Below, in pieces: positions 29,597 to 39,908 of a DNA stretch of 64,000 bases. The position numbers were made by a program, and so were the translations under genes. Under the pieces are notes generated by a model. It was not told the origin of the DNA and did no database searches. It saw only the letters and a list, made by a program, of their open reading frames with translations. The DNA comes from Gilliamella sp. wkB308 (GTDB lineage Bacteria; Pseudomonadota; Gammaproteobacteria; Enterobacterales; Orbaceae): the NCBI RefSeq assembly GCF_001690185.1, contig NZ_LZGN01000034.1, forward strand, positions 186,001 to 250,000, written 5' to 3'. The stretch's first letter is position 1. Every line of letters begins with the position of its first letter.

Positions 29597-31471
29597 ATGT
29601 TAGCACACTCCGATGATAGGGAACCTTTTGGTACATTGTTAGGTTATGCCCCGGGTGGCGTTGCCATTTACTCTTCTGATTATGAAACATTAGATCCAAC
29701 TCAATACCCTGATGATGCTTCTTTTCGAAGTTATTCCGGGCATGAATATATGGGATATAAATGGCAATGCGTTGAATTTGCAAGGCGTTTTTTATTTCTT
29801 AATTACGGTATTGTTTTTACTGATGTCGGCATGGCTCATGAAATTTTTTCTCTCCGTGTTTTAAGACAAGTCATCAATGAAGCGATATTGCCTTTACAAG
29901 CTTTTGCTAATGGTGGCAAGAAAAAACCCGAAGCGGGTGCATTACTTATTTGGGATGACGGTGGTGTTTTCGATAGAACGGGTCATGTTGCTATTATTAC
30001 CGAAGTCTTTGAAGATAAAATTCGGATAGCTGAACAAAATGTGATTCATACGCGATTACCAATTGGTCAACATTGGACTCGTGAATTAAGGATGACGGTC
30101 ACCGACGATGGTTATTTGTTACATGATACGTTTGACGATACCACTATATTAGGCTGGATGATTCAAACCGAAAATACACAATATAGTCTACCACAACCAA
30201 CCGTACCGGCGCCTTTACTGGCTATTCATAGTCAACATATTGAAAATCAAGGTCAATTTGATATTAACTGGCTTAATGAGCAAGATAGTTTAGAAAATGC
30301 TTATATCCAAGCGGCAGGGCATGCAATTAGTCATGATGATCACTACCGATATTTCACTATTTCTGAAAGTGCCGAGCAAGAACTTATTCGAGCGACCAAT
30401 GAGTTACATCTTATGTATTTGCATGCAACCGATAGAGTATTAAAAGATGATAACTTGCTGATGAATTTTAATATCCCAGAAATTTTATGGCCTAGATTGC
30501 GTCTGTCTTGGCAACAGCGACGTTATCAAATGATAACCGGTCGGCTAGACTTTTGCATGGATGAACGAGGCTTTAAAGTTTATGAATATAATGCTGATTC
30601 GGCATCGTGTCATACTGAAGCTGGACAGATACTACAAAATTGGGCAATACAAGCGGGGCTGAATGTTGGTGTAAACCCTAGTGCTGGGTTGCTTAACGCA
30701 TTAGCGAGTTGTTGGAAGCATAGCGATGCACAAGCGTTTATCCATATTATGCAAGATAATGATAATGAAGAAAATTATCATGCTTTATTTATGCAAAAAG
30801 CCCTAACACAAGCAGGATTTAAGAGCAAAATTTTACGAGGTTTGAGCGGTTTAAAATGGGATAAGCGTGGTCGGTTAGTTGATGATGAAGATCGTCAAGT
30901 AACGTGCGTATGGAAAACATGGGCATGGGAAACCGTATTAGAACAACTCCGTCAAGAAAGTGAAGCTCAAATAGCTGGATTACCAATACGGACTTGGCAT
31001 CCAGAAAATGCGGTAAGGTTAATAGACGTTCTTTTGCGTCCAGAAGTTACAGTATTTGAACCTTTATGGACAGTTATTCCAAGCAATAAAGCGATTTTAC
31101 CGGTGCTGTGGTCTCTATTTCCTAATCATCGTTATTTATTAGAGTCTACATTCGAACTTAATAAAAGTTTAGAGAAAAAGGGGTATGCCGTTAAGCCGAT
31201 TGCAGGGCGTCGGGGGAGTGATATTCAATTAATCAGTAGCAAAGAAACCATTTTGGGGAAAACTGTCGGTAAATTTGCTAAACAAGAAAACATCTATCAA
31301 GAATTGTGGTGTTTACCGAAAGTCGACGATCGTTATTTGCAAATCTGTACTTTCACTGTCGGCGGACATTATGGGGGAACGTGTTTACGTTCTGATCCAT
31401 CTTTAGTCATTCGGGGAGAAAGTGATATGCAGCCATTACGAGTATTGACTGATGAAATGTTTTTAAAATGA
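29597..31471 (+). CDS. gss: Bifunctional glutathionylspermidine synthetase/amidase
   Basis: A 624-residue two-domain enzyme. The N-terminal CHAP-type amidase (about 1-195) carries the catalytic Cys58 in KWQCVEFARRF and a His in DRTGHVAIITEV. The C-terminal ATP-grasp-like synthetase (about 200-620) joins glutathione to spermidine, with conserved DFCMDERGFKVYEYNADSA. Size and order match E. coli Gss (619). Start: ATG at 29597 is 9 bases after AAGG (29584-29587); an in-frame TTG at 29588 would add three residues and is less likely. It is monocistronic by spacing: 150 bases follow before srfA, which has its own promoter. Confidence 0.95.
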   Translation: MLAHSDDREPFGTLLGYAPGGVAIYSSDYETLDPTQYPDDASFRSYSGHEYMGYKWQCVEFARRFLFLNYGIVFTDVGMAHEIFSLRVLRQVINEAILPLQAFANGGKKKPEAGALLIWDDGGVFDRTGHVAIITEVFEDKIRIAEQNVIHTRLPIGQHWTRELRMTVTDDGYLLHDTFDDTTILGWMIQTENTQYSLPQPTVPAPLLAIHSQHIENQGQFDINWLNEQDSLENAYIQAAGHAISHDDHYRYFTISESAEQELIRATNELHLMYLHATDRVLKDDNLLMNFNIPEILWPRLRLSWQQRRYQMITGRLDFCMDERGFKVYEYNADSASCHTEAGQILQNWAIQAGLNVGVNPSAGLLNALASCWKHSDAQAFIHIMQDNDNEENYHALFMQKALTQAGFKSKILRGLSGLKWDKRGRLVDDEDRQVTCVWKTWAWETVLEQLRQESEAQIAGLPIRTWHPENAVRLIDVLLRPEVTVFEPLWTVIPSNKAILPVLWSLFPNHRYLLESTFELNKSLEKKGYAVKPIAGRRGSDIQLISSKETILGKTVGKFAKQENIYQELWCLPKVDDRYLQICTFTVGGHYGGTCLRSDPSLVIRGESDMQPLRVLTDEMFLK

Positions 31472-31545
31472 CGATTATGGTAGGGTAATCTTGTAGCATG
31501 TTAAAAATTAAGTAAAAAAATCTTAACTTATCCTTTAGATATCAA

Positions 31546-31574
31546 TTACAACAGCTGGATTTTTCTGTTAGAAT
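31546..31574 (+). promoter_or_regulatory. Predicted sigma-70 promoter of the srf locus
   Basis: TTACAA (31546-31551) and TAGAAT (31569-31574) are separated by 17 bases, and TG at 31566-31567 gives an extended -10. Transcription would begin near 31581, about 40 bases before the srfA start. No other promoter of similar quality is seen within the first 15 kb of the locus, though I did not scan every gap exhaustively. Confidence 0.55.
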
Positions 31575-31621
31575 TATAGGATTACATAAATATCATATGA
31601 TAATGGAATGGTAAGGTCAGT

Positions 31622-33094
31622 ATGGCAAATACACTACTTAGAACTGGCGATATTAAAGATTTTAAAATGCTTGGGCATGACGGTAAAGCAGCTTACTTAG
31701 TGGCAACCCAAATTCGTGAAATGTTCAGAGTAAAAATAGGTAAACAATACGCCGACTATTTAGCCATTCCACAACGTAATGATCAAGGAAATAGGGTTGA
31801 TTGGTATATTCCTTTTGATTCTGCTCAATATGATATTGTGCCTTGGTCATCTGCCAGCGAATCAGAACAACAATCAGCGCTTCAATTGCTGGAATCATTT
31901 GAACAAAAGGTGGTGGAGCTAGGTAAACAATTAGCTAATAACCCAAACCTTGAAGGCGATCAATTGCTATTTAGTCGCCTAATTTATGATCCTAATCACC
32001 GTGAGGACAGCCAAGAACCAAATCTTATGGCGATTCGGTTTCCAAGCAATGAATATATTTATATCGTTAATGGCAAGCCTGTTATTACTTTTTGGGGATT
32101 TATTAATCCACAAACTCAACTAACCCAATCACCTTTCAAATGTTTAGAACAATCAGAAAGCACAGCTCCTTATGTTACTGAACACATTGAACCCCCGATA
32201 ACATCTAAACGTCCTTGGTGGAAACGTTGGTGGATGTGGCTATTAATACTTTTGCCACTATTATTGTTATTATTACTACTATTTTTATTACGAGGGTGCT
32301 TTTATCACCCAGAATCATCAATTACACCGCCATTGTCAGTCGATAATGCTGTGAATGTACCGGTTGAGATTGATCGGGACAAAAAACCAGAAGATAAAAA
32401 AGGTGAGGATACTATCCGTGATGTGAATGTTATTCATAGACCGGTGGGCACCAACATAAATCATGATTCGGTATTAAATACTGACAATCGTAATGACGTA
32501 ATTGGTACAAATGTAACAGAAGGTAACATTGATGTGACTGATACACTCAACACGCCTACAGCATTACCGGTTGATAGTCATGGTGCAGGTGATGATAATC
32601 CGCCAATTCAAGACATAACGCCAGATAATGCTGGTACGACTTCTGATGTTGATAAAACTAATCAGAATGAAAACCAGAATCAAAACACAGCGGCTATTGA
32701 TACCAATAACGCTACACAATCTCAAAATTTAAGTGTACCACCAGATGCAATTAAGCAAGGTTCTATGGATTTTCTTAATGGACAATGGACTGTTGGCGGT
32801 GGCATCCAAGATAAATCAACGGGTAAATCATTACGTTTAAACTACAGTTTTGATCAAGGAAATGGTGAAGTTACGGTCATACGTAGTGATGGTGTGAAAT
32901 GTGTCGGTAAAGTTGGTAGTGGTTTTCAAAACTCAAATTTAAGTATAAAGAGCAATACTGAAGCGCTTTGTAGCGATAATACAAAATATCAATTACCGAA
33001 AATTGAGTGCTCAACGAATAGTAACAATCAAACTGATTGTAAGGGACATTATAATAATGGTACATCGTTCCCGTTAACGATGAAAAAACAATAG
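31622..33094 (+). CDS. srfA: SrfA-family bitopic membrane protein
   Basis: A 490-residue protein. The N-terminal cytosolic domain (about 1-190) carries DYLAIPQRND and YIVNGKPVITFWGF. A Trp/Arg-rich boundary leads into one leucine-rich transmembrane helix (about 205-225). A long Asn/Asp/Thr-rich linker (about 235-370) reaches a periplasmic domain of about 110 residues containing LNGQWTVGGGIQDKSTGK and four cysteines. The layout and direct coupling to srfB and srfC identify SrfA of the srfABC locus, named for SsrB-regulated factors in Salmonella; its biochemical role is unknown. The N-terminal domain recurs in the two vWA proteins at the end of the operon. Shine-Dalgarno AAGG precedes the ATG. 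Confidence 0.8.
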   Translation: MANTLLRTGDIKDFKMLGHDGKAAYLVATQIREMFRVKIGKQYADYLAIPQRNDQGNRVDWYIPFDSAQYDIVPWSSASESEQQSALQLLESFEQKVVELGKQLANNPNLEGDQLLFSRLIYDPNHREDSQEPNLMAIRFPSNEYIYIVNGKPVITFWGFINPQTQLTQSPFKCLEQSESTAPYVTEHIEPPITSKRPWWKRWWMWLLILLPLLLLLLLLFLLRGCFYHPESSITPPLSVDNAVNVPVEIDRDKKPEDKKGEDTIRDVNVIHRPVGTNINHDSVLNTDNRNDVIGTNVTEGNIDVTDTLNTPTALPVDSHGAGDDNPPIQDITPDNAGTTSDVDKTNQNENQNQNTAAIDTNNATQSQNLSVPPDAIKQGSMDFLNGQWTVGGGIQDKSTGKSLRLNYSFDQGNGEVTVIRSDGVKCVGKVGSGFQNSNLSIKSNTEALCSDNTKYQLPKIECSTNSNNQTDCKGHYNNGTSFPLTMKKQ

Positions 33095-33102
33095 GGTAGT
33101 AT

Positions 33103-36100
33103 ATGCTTCCAGAATTACGCAATTATGGTCAAGAAGTGACACTTATCATGAACAGTGGTATTCAGTTTCTTGATTTTGCACTTAAAATAGATTGGAAAGA
33201 CAGCCAATGGCGCAATAAAGCGAATGGGTGTTTTATTGATCCTTCCGAAAGTGGTGCATTGATTCGATTACTAGAAGATGTCGAAAATGGTCAATTTTTT
33301 AGTCCGGACAACCCCACTTTTGCGGTTACGCCCACACAAGAAATTAGTGTCGATCAATCCCTAAAATTGTATGACGGTGTTTGGTTACCGATTCCTGTTT
33401 TACGGTCGATTCCACCAGAACGATTTGATAAAGGACCACATAACTGGAGCAGAGTGAGAATCGTCAGTATTCCAAAAGGCGAAGATCCCGATGGTAATAC
33501 ACATCGTATAACATTTGCGTTTGACACTAAAATTTTTGCTAATTTGGATGATGTTGCTTATCTTGCTCCAACTGAAAATGACGTAATGACAGGTGCGATT
33601 TTTAGTCTGGCGCACCGTTCTGATCATGTGTCATGGTTTTTAGAACTCAAATGGATTTCCAGTTGGTTAATCGATCTTTTTGAAGAATTAGCACAGCAAC
33701 CTGAACGCTTAAAGATGCATAAGGATGATATCCAACAAGAAATTAATAATAAAGCTTATTATGGGCACTATCTTAATATCATTAATTTGCTCGGTGAAAC
33801 ATTAAATCTACCAACTATTAAAATTGTTTCTAACAATAAAAATGATATTGTGAAATCGATTCCTGTCGATATGATTTTAGATGTGGGTAATTCCCGAACT
33901 TGTGGAATTTTGATTGAAGATCATGTTCAAGATAAAGACAGTCTTAATCATCGCTATGAATTGGAGATACGCGATCTAACCAGACCTGAATATATCTATA
34001 ACGAACCATTTGAAAGTCGAGTTGAATTTGCACAAACTTTTTTTGGTAAAGAACACTTTTCGTTACAGAGTGGTCGACGAGATACTTTCCGTTGGCCAAG
34101 TATTGTCCGTGTTGGTAAAGAAGCAAGTCGCTTAGCTAGTCGCCGTGAAGGCAACGAAGGTGCAACCGGGCTTTCAAGTCCAAAACGTTATTTATGGGAT
34201 CAGGATAAATACGAACAAGGTTGGCGTTTTAACTCTTATTATGTAAAAAGTGATCATGAACCTTTTGCAACGGCAGAGCCTTTTTCAAATTTAATTAATG
34301 AATATGGCGAAGCCTTACATATTCTTAATGATAATATTCAAGAAGAATATGATCGTAAAATTCCAGTATTCCACCCTAAATATTCACGTAGTTCGCTCAT
34401 GACGTTTATGTTATGCGAAGTATTGATGCATGCTTTGATGCAAATTAACAGCGTTGCACAACGTAATAAACTTGAACATGCTAAAACGCCACGTAATTTA
34501 CGTTCAATTATCTTAACGATTCCGCCTGCTATGCCAAAACCTGAGCAAGCGATATTTAAAAGTTGTGTGTATCAAGCTATTGGACTTGTTTGGAAAAGTT
34601 TAGGTTGGGATAATTCGGATGATAATATTGATTTTACACATCCGGAAGAACTTAAACATATTTGGCCAAACATACCGGAGGTTTATATTCAATGGGATGA
34701 AGCAACCTGTGGTCAAGTTGTGTATCTTTTCAATGAAACACAAAATAATTTTAACGGGCGTAGTGAAGAATTTATTGCTTCAATTGTTCGACCTGACAAA
34801 ACCGATAAGCAAAAAGTTACCATTGCAACGGTGGATATCGGCGGGGGTACAACGGATTTAGTCATCAACGATTACCATTTGGATTATGGTGCAAACGGGC
34901 AACAAAATAGTAGTAATGCCTATATTGTTCCAAGTCAGCGTTTCCGTGATGGTTTTAAAGTTGCGGGTGATGATATTTTACTTGATATTATTCAAGATAT
35001 TGTTTTAACCTCGTTAACCAACGGCTTAAAGCAGGCAGGACTTGCTGATCCAAGCCCAATTTTGTCAACGATTATTGGTTCACAACAACTTTCTATTCAA
35101 GATGCGGTCTTACGTCAACAACTGACATTACAACTGTTTACCCCAATAGGTTTGCGGATCTTGAAAGAGTATGAACTCTATGATCCTTTACACAGTGAAC
35201 AGCAGGTATTTAGTGCTAGTTTTAAAGAACTATTAGAACATCATGTGATGACTGATAGTGTGCTGAATTTTATTAATGAACCTATCAAGCGTGCATTGAA
35301 TAATCCTGATTTTTCAGTGCTTAATTTAAATATTGAAATTAATCTAAAACGAATACATTACCTGTTTATACGTGGCGATTATTACAATATTTGTAAAACG
35401 TTTGACGCATTGTCCGAAATCATCAGTTGTTATCAATGTGATGTGCTGTTATTAACTGGACGCCCTTCACGCTTACCGGGTATTCAAAGTTACTTTCGAT
35501 CTCGTTTATCTATCCCTGCTGGACGAATTTTGCCACTCCATGGTTATTATACGGGGGGATGGTATCCATTCCATAAACAAGAACGCATTGATGATCCTAA
35601 AACCACTGCGGCTGTAGGCGCTATGCTTTGCTTCTTAAGTAAGAATTTAAGACTACCTAATTTCTATTTTAGATCAGCAAATATGGATCTTTATTCAACA
35701 GTCAAATACATTGGATTGTTGGATAATTTAAATATGATTAAAAATGAAAATGTCTATTACCGAGATATAAATTTAGACGATCCTGATTATGATTTTCCTG
35801 ATCTGTCTTTTGAAATACGAGGTACAACAAGATTAGGTTTTAAACAACTTGAAGTTGATCGCTGGCCGGCTTCTCCGATCTATATTTTAACCATTGAGAA
35901 CGGCGATGTTGCTCGGCGTTTAAGCGCTCAAGGCGTGGTACTTGAAGTGACTTTAGGTATTAAAAATAGGCAAAAAATGGTCGAGAATTTTTATATTAAA
36001 GACATTAAAGCATCTGATGGACGAGCTTGCAATAAAAATCAAGATGTTAAACTGAGTTTAAACACCATGGTTAACTCCGGTTTAATCAATACCCAATATT

Positions 36101-36129
36101 GGCTTGATAGTGGAATGATAAAACGATGA
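33103..36129 (+). CDS. srfB: SrfB-family protein with actin/Hsp70-like ATPase motifs
   Basis: A 1008-residue soluble protein of the virulence factor SrfB family. No signal peptide or membrane helix is seen, so it is cytosolic. I can see actin/Hsp70-superfamily landmarks: a phosphate-1-like loop DVGNSRT at 260-266, a phosphate-2-like loop VDIGGGTTDLVI from about 577, and an adenosine-type GRPSRLPGI at about 786. These predict ATP binding and perhaps filament or complex formation, an inference that needs a structure comparison. Its last bases overlap the srfC start (ATGA), so SrfB and SrfC should be made in balance. The family has been linked to virulence in Salmonella and cytotoxicity in Xenorhabdus, but its mechanism is unknown. 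Confidence 0.85.
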   Translation: MLPELRNYGQEVTLIMNSGIQFLDFALKIDWKDSQWRNKANGCFIDPSESGALIRLLEDVENGQFFSPDNPTFAVTPTQEISVDQSLKLYDGVWLPIPVLRSIPPERFDKGPHNWSRVRIVSIPKGEDPDGNTHRITFAFDTKIFANLDDVAYLAPTENDVMTGAIFSLAHRSDHVSWFLELKWISSWLIDLFEELAQQPERLKMHKDDIQQEINNKAYYGHYLNIINLLGETLNLPTIKIVSNNKNDIVKSIPVDMILDVGNSRTCGILIEDHVQDKDSLNHRYELEIRDLTRPEYIYNEPFESRVEFAQTFFGKEHFSLQSGRRDTFRWPSIVRVGKEASRLASRREGNEGATGLSSPKRYLWDQDKYEQGWRFNSYYVKSDHEPFATAEPFSNLINEYGEALHILNDNIQEEYDRKIPVFHPKYSRSSLMTFMLCEVLMHALMQINSVAQRNKLEHAKTPRNLRSIILTIPPAMPKPEQAIFKSCVYQAIGLVWKSLGWDNSDDNIDFTHPEELKHIWPNIPEVYIQWDEATCGQVVYLFNETQNNFNGRSEEFIASIVRPDKTDKQKVTIATVDIGGGTTDLVINDYHLDYGANGQQNSSNAYIVPSQRFRDGFKVAGDDILLDIIQDIVLTSLTNGLKQAGLADPSPILSTIIGSQQLSIQDAVLRQQLTLQLFTPIGLRILKEYELYDPLHSEQQVFSASFKELLEHHVMTDSVLNFINEPIKRALNNPDFSVLNLNIEINLKRIHYLFIRGDYYNICKTFDALSEIISCYQCDVLLLTGRPSRLPGIQSYFRSRLSIPAGRILPLHGYYTGGWYPFHKQERIDDPKTTAAVGAMLCFLSKNLRLPNFYFRSANMDLYSTVKYIGLLDNLNMIKNENVYYRDINLDDPDYDFPDLSFEIRGTTRLGFKQLEVDRWPASPIYILTIENGDVARRLSAQGVVLEVTLGIKNRQKMVENFYIKDIKASDGRACNKNQDVKLSLNTMVNSGLINTQYWLDSGMIKR

Positions 36130-38813
36130 AGAACATAAATGAACAACTGCCTAAATCTTGGGAACACGTTTACCATGCATCAGCAGACGCAATTGAATGG
36201 GTTAACCAAACACGTCATTCATCTAAACGTCTAAATAGTGAAGCGGATAATTTAATTCTTGATTTACGCCGATTGCGTAATAGTGCCAAACGATTAGGTG
36301 AGGTATCCACCAAATCGGTTGCGGTCGGTTTTTTTGGACTTTCTCAAGCGGGAAAATCATACCTGATTTCGGCACTTGCCGCGGGAGATAATGGCAAACT
36401 TGAAACGGTTGTCGATAACCAAATTTTAGATTTTATCGATCATGTCAATCCGGTAGGAAGTGGTAAAGAAGCGACAGGTTTAGTCACACGTTTTAGTCGA
36501 ACCGCTAAGGGTGGCATTGCCAACTATCCGTTAGAGTTAAAATTGTTTAGAGAGATAGAACTTGTCAAAATATTAATCAATGCTTTTTTTAAAGATTTTG
36601 ACCAGCAAAAAGTCTCTAATAAAATTGAATTCTCACAATTAAATCAGTTAATCCAACGGTTGGAAAATAAAAAACAATCCAGTTATGTCGGCGGTATATC
36701 GGAAGATGATATCGTTGAACTTTACGATTATTTGTCTGAAAATTTCGGCAACGCTTTAGAAGGGTTAAAAGGGGGATACTGGGAAAAAGCGATACATTTA
36801 CTTCCTTATCTGTCTGTTTCTGAACGGGGCGAGTTGTTTGCGGTATTGTGGGGTGGAATTGCAGAGCTAACAACAATCTATATTCAGCTTGCTAATACGT
36901 TATCACGTTTACATCATGCTGAAACTGTATATGCGCCGTTAACTGTTTTGATTAAAGAACAAAACGGTATTAAATCGCAAATTGACAGTATTATGAATGT
37001 AGACATCTTAGAGCGATTAAATACCGATAAAGATTCATCTGTTACGATAACGCCTCTTAACGGTGAACCAACAGATTTATCTTTGGCGCAACTAGCTTTT
37101 TTAACAGCGGAATTAATCTTTCCATTAGTAAACAAAACGCGAGTTTCAACATTTGAAAAAGTTGATTTACTTGATTTTCCGGGATATCGAGGACGCTTGA
37201 ATTTAATCTCGATTTCAGATGTTAAAGAAGGTAATCCCATTTCTCAACTGTTACTACGGGGTAAAGTTGCCTACTTATTTGAAAAGTATACCGATAGCCA
37301 AGAGATGAATGTATTAGTGGTTTGTACACCTTCTGATAAGCAATCTGATGTGAATGATGTTGGGCCAGTGCTGGAACGGTGGATCGGTAAAACACAAGGC
37401 GAAACACCTGAAAAACGAGCAACCAAAGAAGTTGGCTTGTTGTGGGCGATTACCATGTTTGATAAACGGATATGCACATCGTTGACCTTGTCGGAAGATA
37501 ATCTTAAAAATAGTTGGGGTAAAGGTGGATTATTACAACAAACTATTTTAGAACGTTTTGGAAGTTATGATTGGCTAATGAATTGGTCAAACAATCAGAA
37601 ATTCAACAATGTTTATTTGGTTCGTAAACCTGGTTTTGATGTACCGTTTTTAAATGTCGATCCTGCTACACGTCAAGAACTGTCTCATAATGAGAATTAT
37701 CAGACTAAAATGGACGTATTAAAAAAGACTTTTATCGACAATGTTGATGTTCAAGAATATGTATCTCAACCAAAAGAAGCGTGGGATGCGATGCTTAAAC
37801 TAAACGATGGCGGTATAGGTCGAATTAGTCAATATTTAGAAAAAGTAGCGATTACTGAAGTAAAACAACAACGTATTGTTGAACAATTAAATGAAAAAAT
37901 TGATTACATTACAAATATGCGTTTTGATACCTGGTACCAAGCTGGTAGTGATGAAGAACTTGGTAAGAAAAAACACGTTATCGCAGATGTGGTAAAAGAA
38001 TTGCAGGGTAAAGCATTGTTATTAGGTGAATTACTCAAAATTTTAGAATTGCCAGATCAAACAATTCGAGCTTTGTATCATTCCAACCATGTAGAAAACC
38101 AGATAGCTAAAGATAATGATGATAATTTAGTCGGCAATTTGTCCAATGATTTTGGTTTTAATACTGAATTTGACCTTTTTTCGGACCTGAATAGCAATTT
38201 AACCAGTAAGCCAGCAGTGACTTTACCGACTGAATCTAAATTTGCTAAGAGTGTTTTTACAACTTGGTTAGAGCACTTAAGAAATATCGTGCTGGATCAA
38301 CATATTTTACAGTTTTTGGGTTTAAGCCAAAAATCATTATCTTTTATTGTTGAAGAGCTTATTACAGGCGCCAATCGTTTGAAGATTGAACATAATTTAA
38401 CTGAAAAAATCTTAAATAACGAAAATACTGGCAGTAAACGTGATGATCTTGAATCAAGACAGATTAGTACGATTCATACTCAATTATCTGATTATATTGC
38501 GTGGTTAGGTTTTATTGAAGGTCAGGTGGATAACATTCCAATGAGTCGTGTTAATCACGGTAAGCGTATATTTGCATCACCGCTAAATGAGTTTGTTATG
38601 CAATCATCTCATCAGTTGCCAAAATTGGATAATAATACTAAAAATTATTCTCAATTTGCGATATTTGATTGGTTTATAGCTTTTGCGACGCTTGCACAAG
38701 AAAATGTCGGACATCATGCCGGACGGGAAATAAGTCAGGAACAAAATAGCCGTCTGGGTGAGATTTTGGCATGTTTTAGACAATCACAAATTAAATTGGA
38801 TGATTTTTTGTAA
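36126..38813 (+). CDS. srfC: SrfC-family P-loop NTPase
   Basis: An 895-residue protein of the putative virulence factor (SrfC) family. An N-terminal helical segment is followed by a P-loop FGLSQAGKSYL (GLSQAGKS at 71-78), a G3-like LLDFPGYRG at 348-356, and a possible G4-like ITMFDKR at about 440-446. This predicts a GTPase or ATPase with an insert between motifs and a long helical C-terminal half, a layout reminiscent of dynamin-like proteins, though without hydrophobic membrane segments that I can see. It overlaps srfB by 4 bases. Cytosolic by lack of signal. Which nucleotide it uses is unknown. Confidence 0.82.
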   Translation: MKNINEQLPKSWEHVYHASADAIEWVNQTRHSSKRLNSEADNLILDLRRLRNSAKRLGEVSTKSVAVGFFGLSQAGKSYLISALAAGDNGKLETVVDNQILDFIDHVNPVGSGKEATGLVTRFSRTAKGGIANYPLELKLFREIELVKILINAFFKDFDQQKVSNKIEFSQLNQLIQRLENKKQSSYVGGISEDDIVELYDYLSENFGNALEGLKGGYWEKAIHLLPYLSVSERGELFAVLWGGIAELTTIYIQLANTLSRLHHAETVYAPLTVLIKEQNGIKSQIDSIMNVDILERLNTDKDSSVTITPLNGEPTDLSLAQLAFLTAELIFPLVNKTRVSTFEKVDLLDFPGYRGRLNLISISDVKEGNPISQLLLRGKVAYLFEKYTDSQEMNVLVVCTPSDKQSDVNDVGPVLERWIGKTQGETPEKRATKEVGLLWAITMFDKRICTSLTLSEDNLKNSWGKGGLLQQTILERFGSYDWLMNWSNNQKFNNVYLVRKPGFDVPFLNVDPATRQELSHNENYQTKMDVLKKTFIDNVDVQEYVSQPKEAWDAMLKLNDGGIGRISQYLEKVAITEVKQQRIVEQLNEKIDYITNMRFDTWYQAGSDEELGKKKHVIADVVKELQGKALLLGELLKILELPDQTIRALYHSNHVENQIAKDNDDNLVGNLSNDFGFNTEFDLFSDLNSNLTSKPAVTLPTESKFAKSVFTTWLEHLRNIVLDQHILQFLGLSQKSLSFIVEELITGANRLKIEHNLTEKILNNENTGSKRDDLESRQISTIHTQLSDYIAWLGFIEGQVDNIPMSRVNHGKRIFASPLNEFVMQSSHQLPKLDNNTKNYSQFAIFDWFIAFATLAQENVGHHAGREISQEQNSRLGEILACFRQSQIKLDDFL

Positions 38814-38855
38814 ATTAATGCAATAACAAAATGAAGTGACAGGATAGAGGACATT

Positions 38856-39896
38856 ATGGCATTAAGAATCGAATTAAATGGTTATAAACCGGGTATAGCT
38901 AAATTTTTGGCATATAAATGGAATGGTAGTGCTGATATTGAAATATTGATTCAACGTAATCAAGATAGTTATTATTTGTCTGGATTAAACCAATGGAGTC
39001 CAGAAAAAAGTTGGCATACGTTGGCTGATATGACTGTCGAACATGGACAGTTAACCGGGCTTGTTGGTGAATGGCTTGTTGATTCGTTATTAACCCAAGA
39101 AAGTACTGCACGATTTTTGGTACAAATTCGTGATAAGCAAAACGAAAATTACAGTGACCGAGGCGTTATAAACATAGCTGATGGCGTGATGACGTCAGCT
39201 GCATTAAACACGGTTACCACTACGTCTGACACGCATCTTGAACCTGAGGAGTTTGTGGATGTAATCCTCGATGATGAAACAATTGATATTGAAACACAAA
39301 CCATTTCCGAGCCTGAAATCGAAGAACAAATTATCGAAGAACCTGTTGAACCCGTCACTGAAGAAGTCTTTACATCTGTAACTACGTCTGAAACTGTAAC
39401 GGATGAGACGTTGACACAACCGATTAAACCAAAAAGAAAATCAGGTTTAATATTCGGCTTGATTATTGCCATTTTACTCTTTGTCGTCATGGGTATCGCA
39501 ATTTGGTATTTTCTATTCTTCCAAAATCAACAAACTAAAGATGCTGAATCGGCTATGTTAGGTCAATGTAGTCTAAGTCAAGTAAGTGATGATGATCTCA
39601 CCTTTATTCAACAATGTTTACAAACTAAGCCACAAACTTCAACGATTATTCAGTTGATCAATGACGCTAAAAAAGAAAAAAAATGTAATATTGCTCAGCG
39701 GTTATATGCTAATCAATCACAAATAAATTCAACCATTGCCATTTTGTACGCCAAAGAATATGACGAAAAGTATTATCAAGCTAATAGCTGTTTTGAAGCT
39801 GATAAAGAAACGGCTATTTATTGGTACGAAACCGCATTGAATAATGATCCCGATAATAAAGACGTAAAAGCACGGTTAGCTGAGCTACAAAAGTAG
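38856..39896 (+). CDS. Bitopic membrane protein with acidic linker and TPR-like C-terminus
   Basis: A 346-residue protein that I cannot assign to a named family. Residues 1-110 form a probable cytosolic beta-rich domain. Residues 125-190 are very rich in Glu/Thr/Val. One transmembrane helix follows at about 197-221. The periplasmic part (about 225-346) is helical with cysteines and ends in a TPR/Sel1-like repeat (AIYWYETALNNDPDNKDVKA). Topology parallels SrfA and the two vWA proteins: cytosolic N-domain, single helix, periplasmic C-domain. It lies 42 bases after srfC in the same operon, so it is probably another subunit or connector. Shine-Dalgarno GAGGAC precedes the ATG. Confidence 0.7.
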   Translation: MALRIELNGYKPGIAKFLAYKWNGSADIEILIQRNQDSYYLSGLNQWSPEKSWHTLADMTVEHGQLTGLVGEWLVDSLLTQESTARFLVQIRDKQNENYSDRGVINIADGVMTSAALNTVTTTSDTHLEPEEFVDVILDDETIDIETQTISEPEIEEQIIEEPVEPVTEEVFTSVTTSETVTDETLTQPIKPKRKSGLIFGLIIAILLFVVMGIAIWYFLFFQNQQTKDAESAMLGQCSLSQVSDDDLTFIQQCLQTKPQTSTIIQLINDAKKEKKCNIAQRLYANQSQINSTIAILYAKEYDEKYYQANSCFEADKETAIYWYETALNNDPDNKDVKARLAELQK

Positions 39897-39908
39897 GTAG
39901 GAACAAAA

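Noticed and set aside
39149-39490. Minus-strand frame of 113 codons rich in Ser/Val
   Set aside because: It is antisense to the Glu/Thr-rich linker of the bitopic protein; the composition is explained by that linker.
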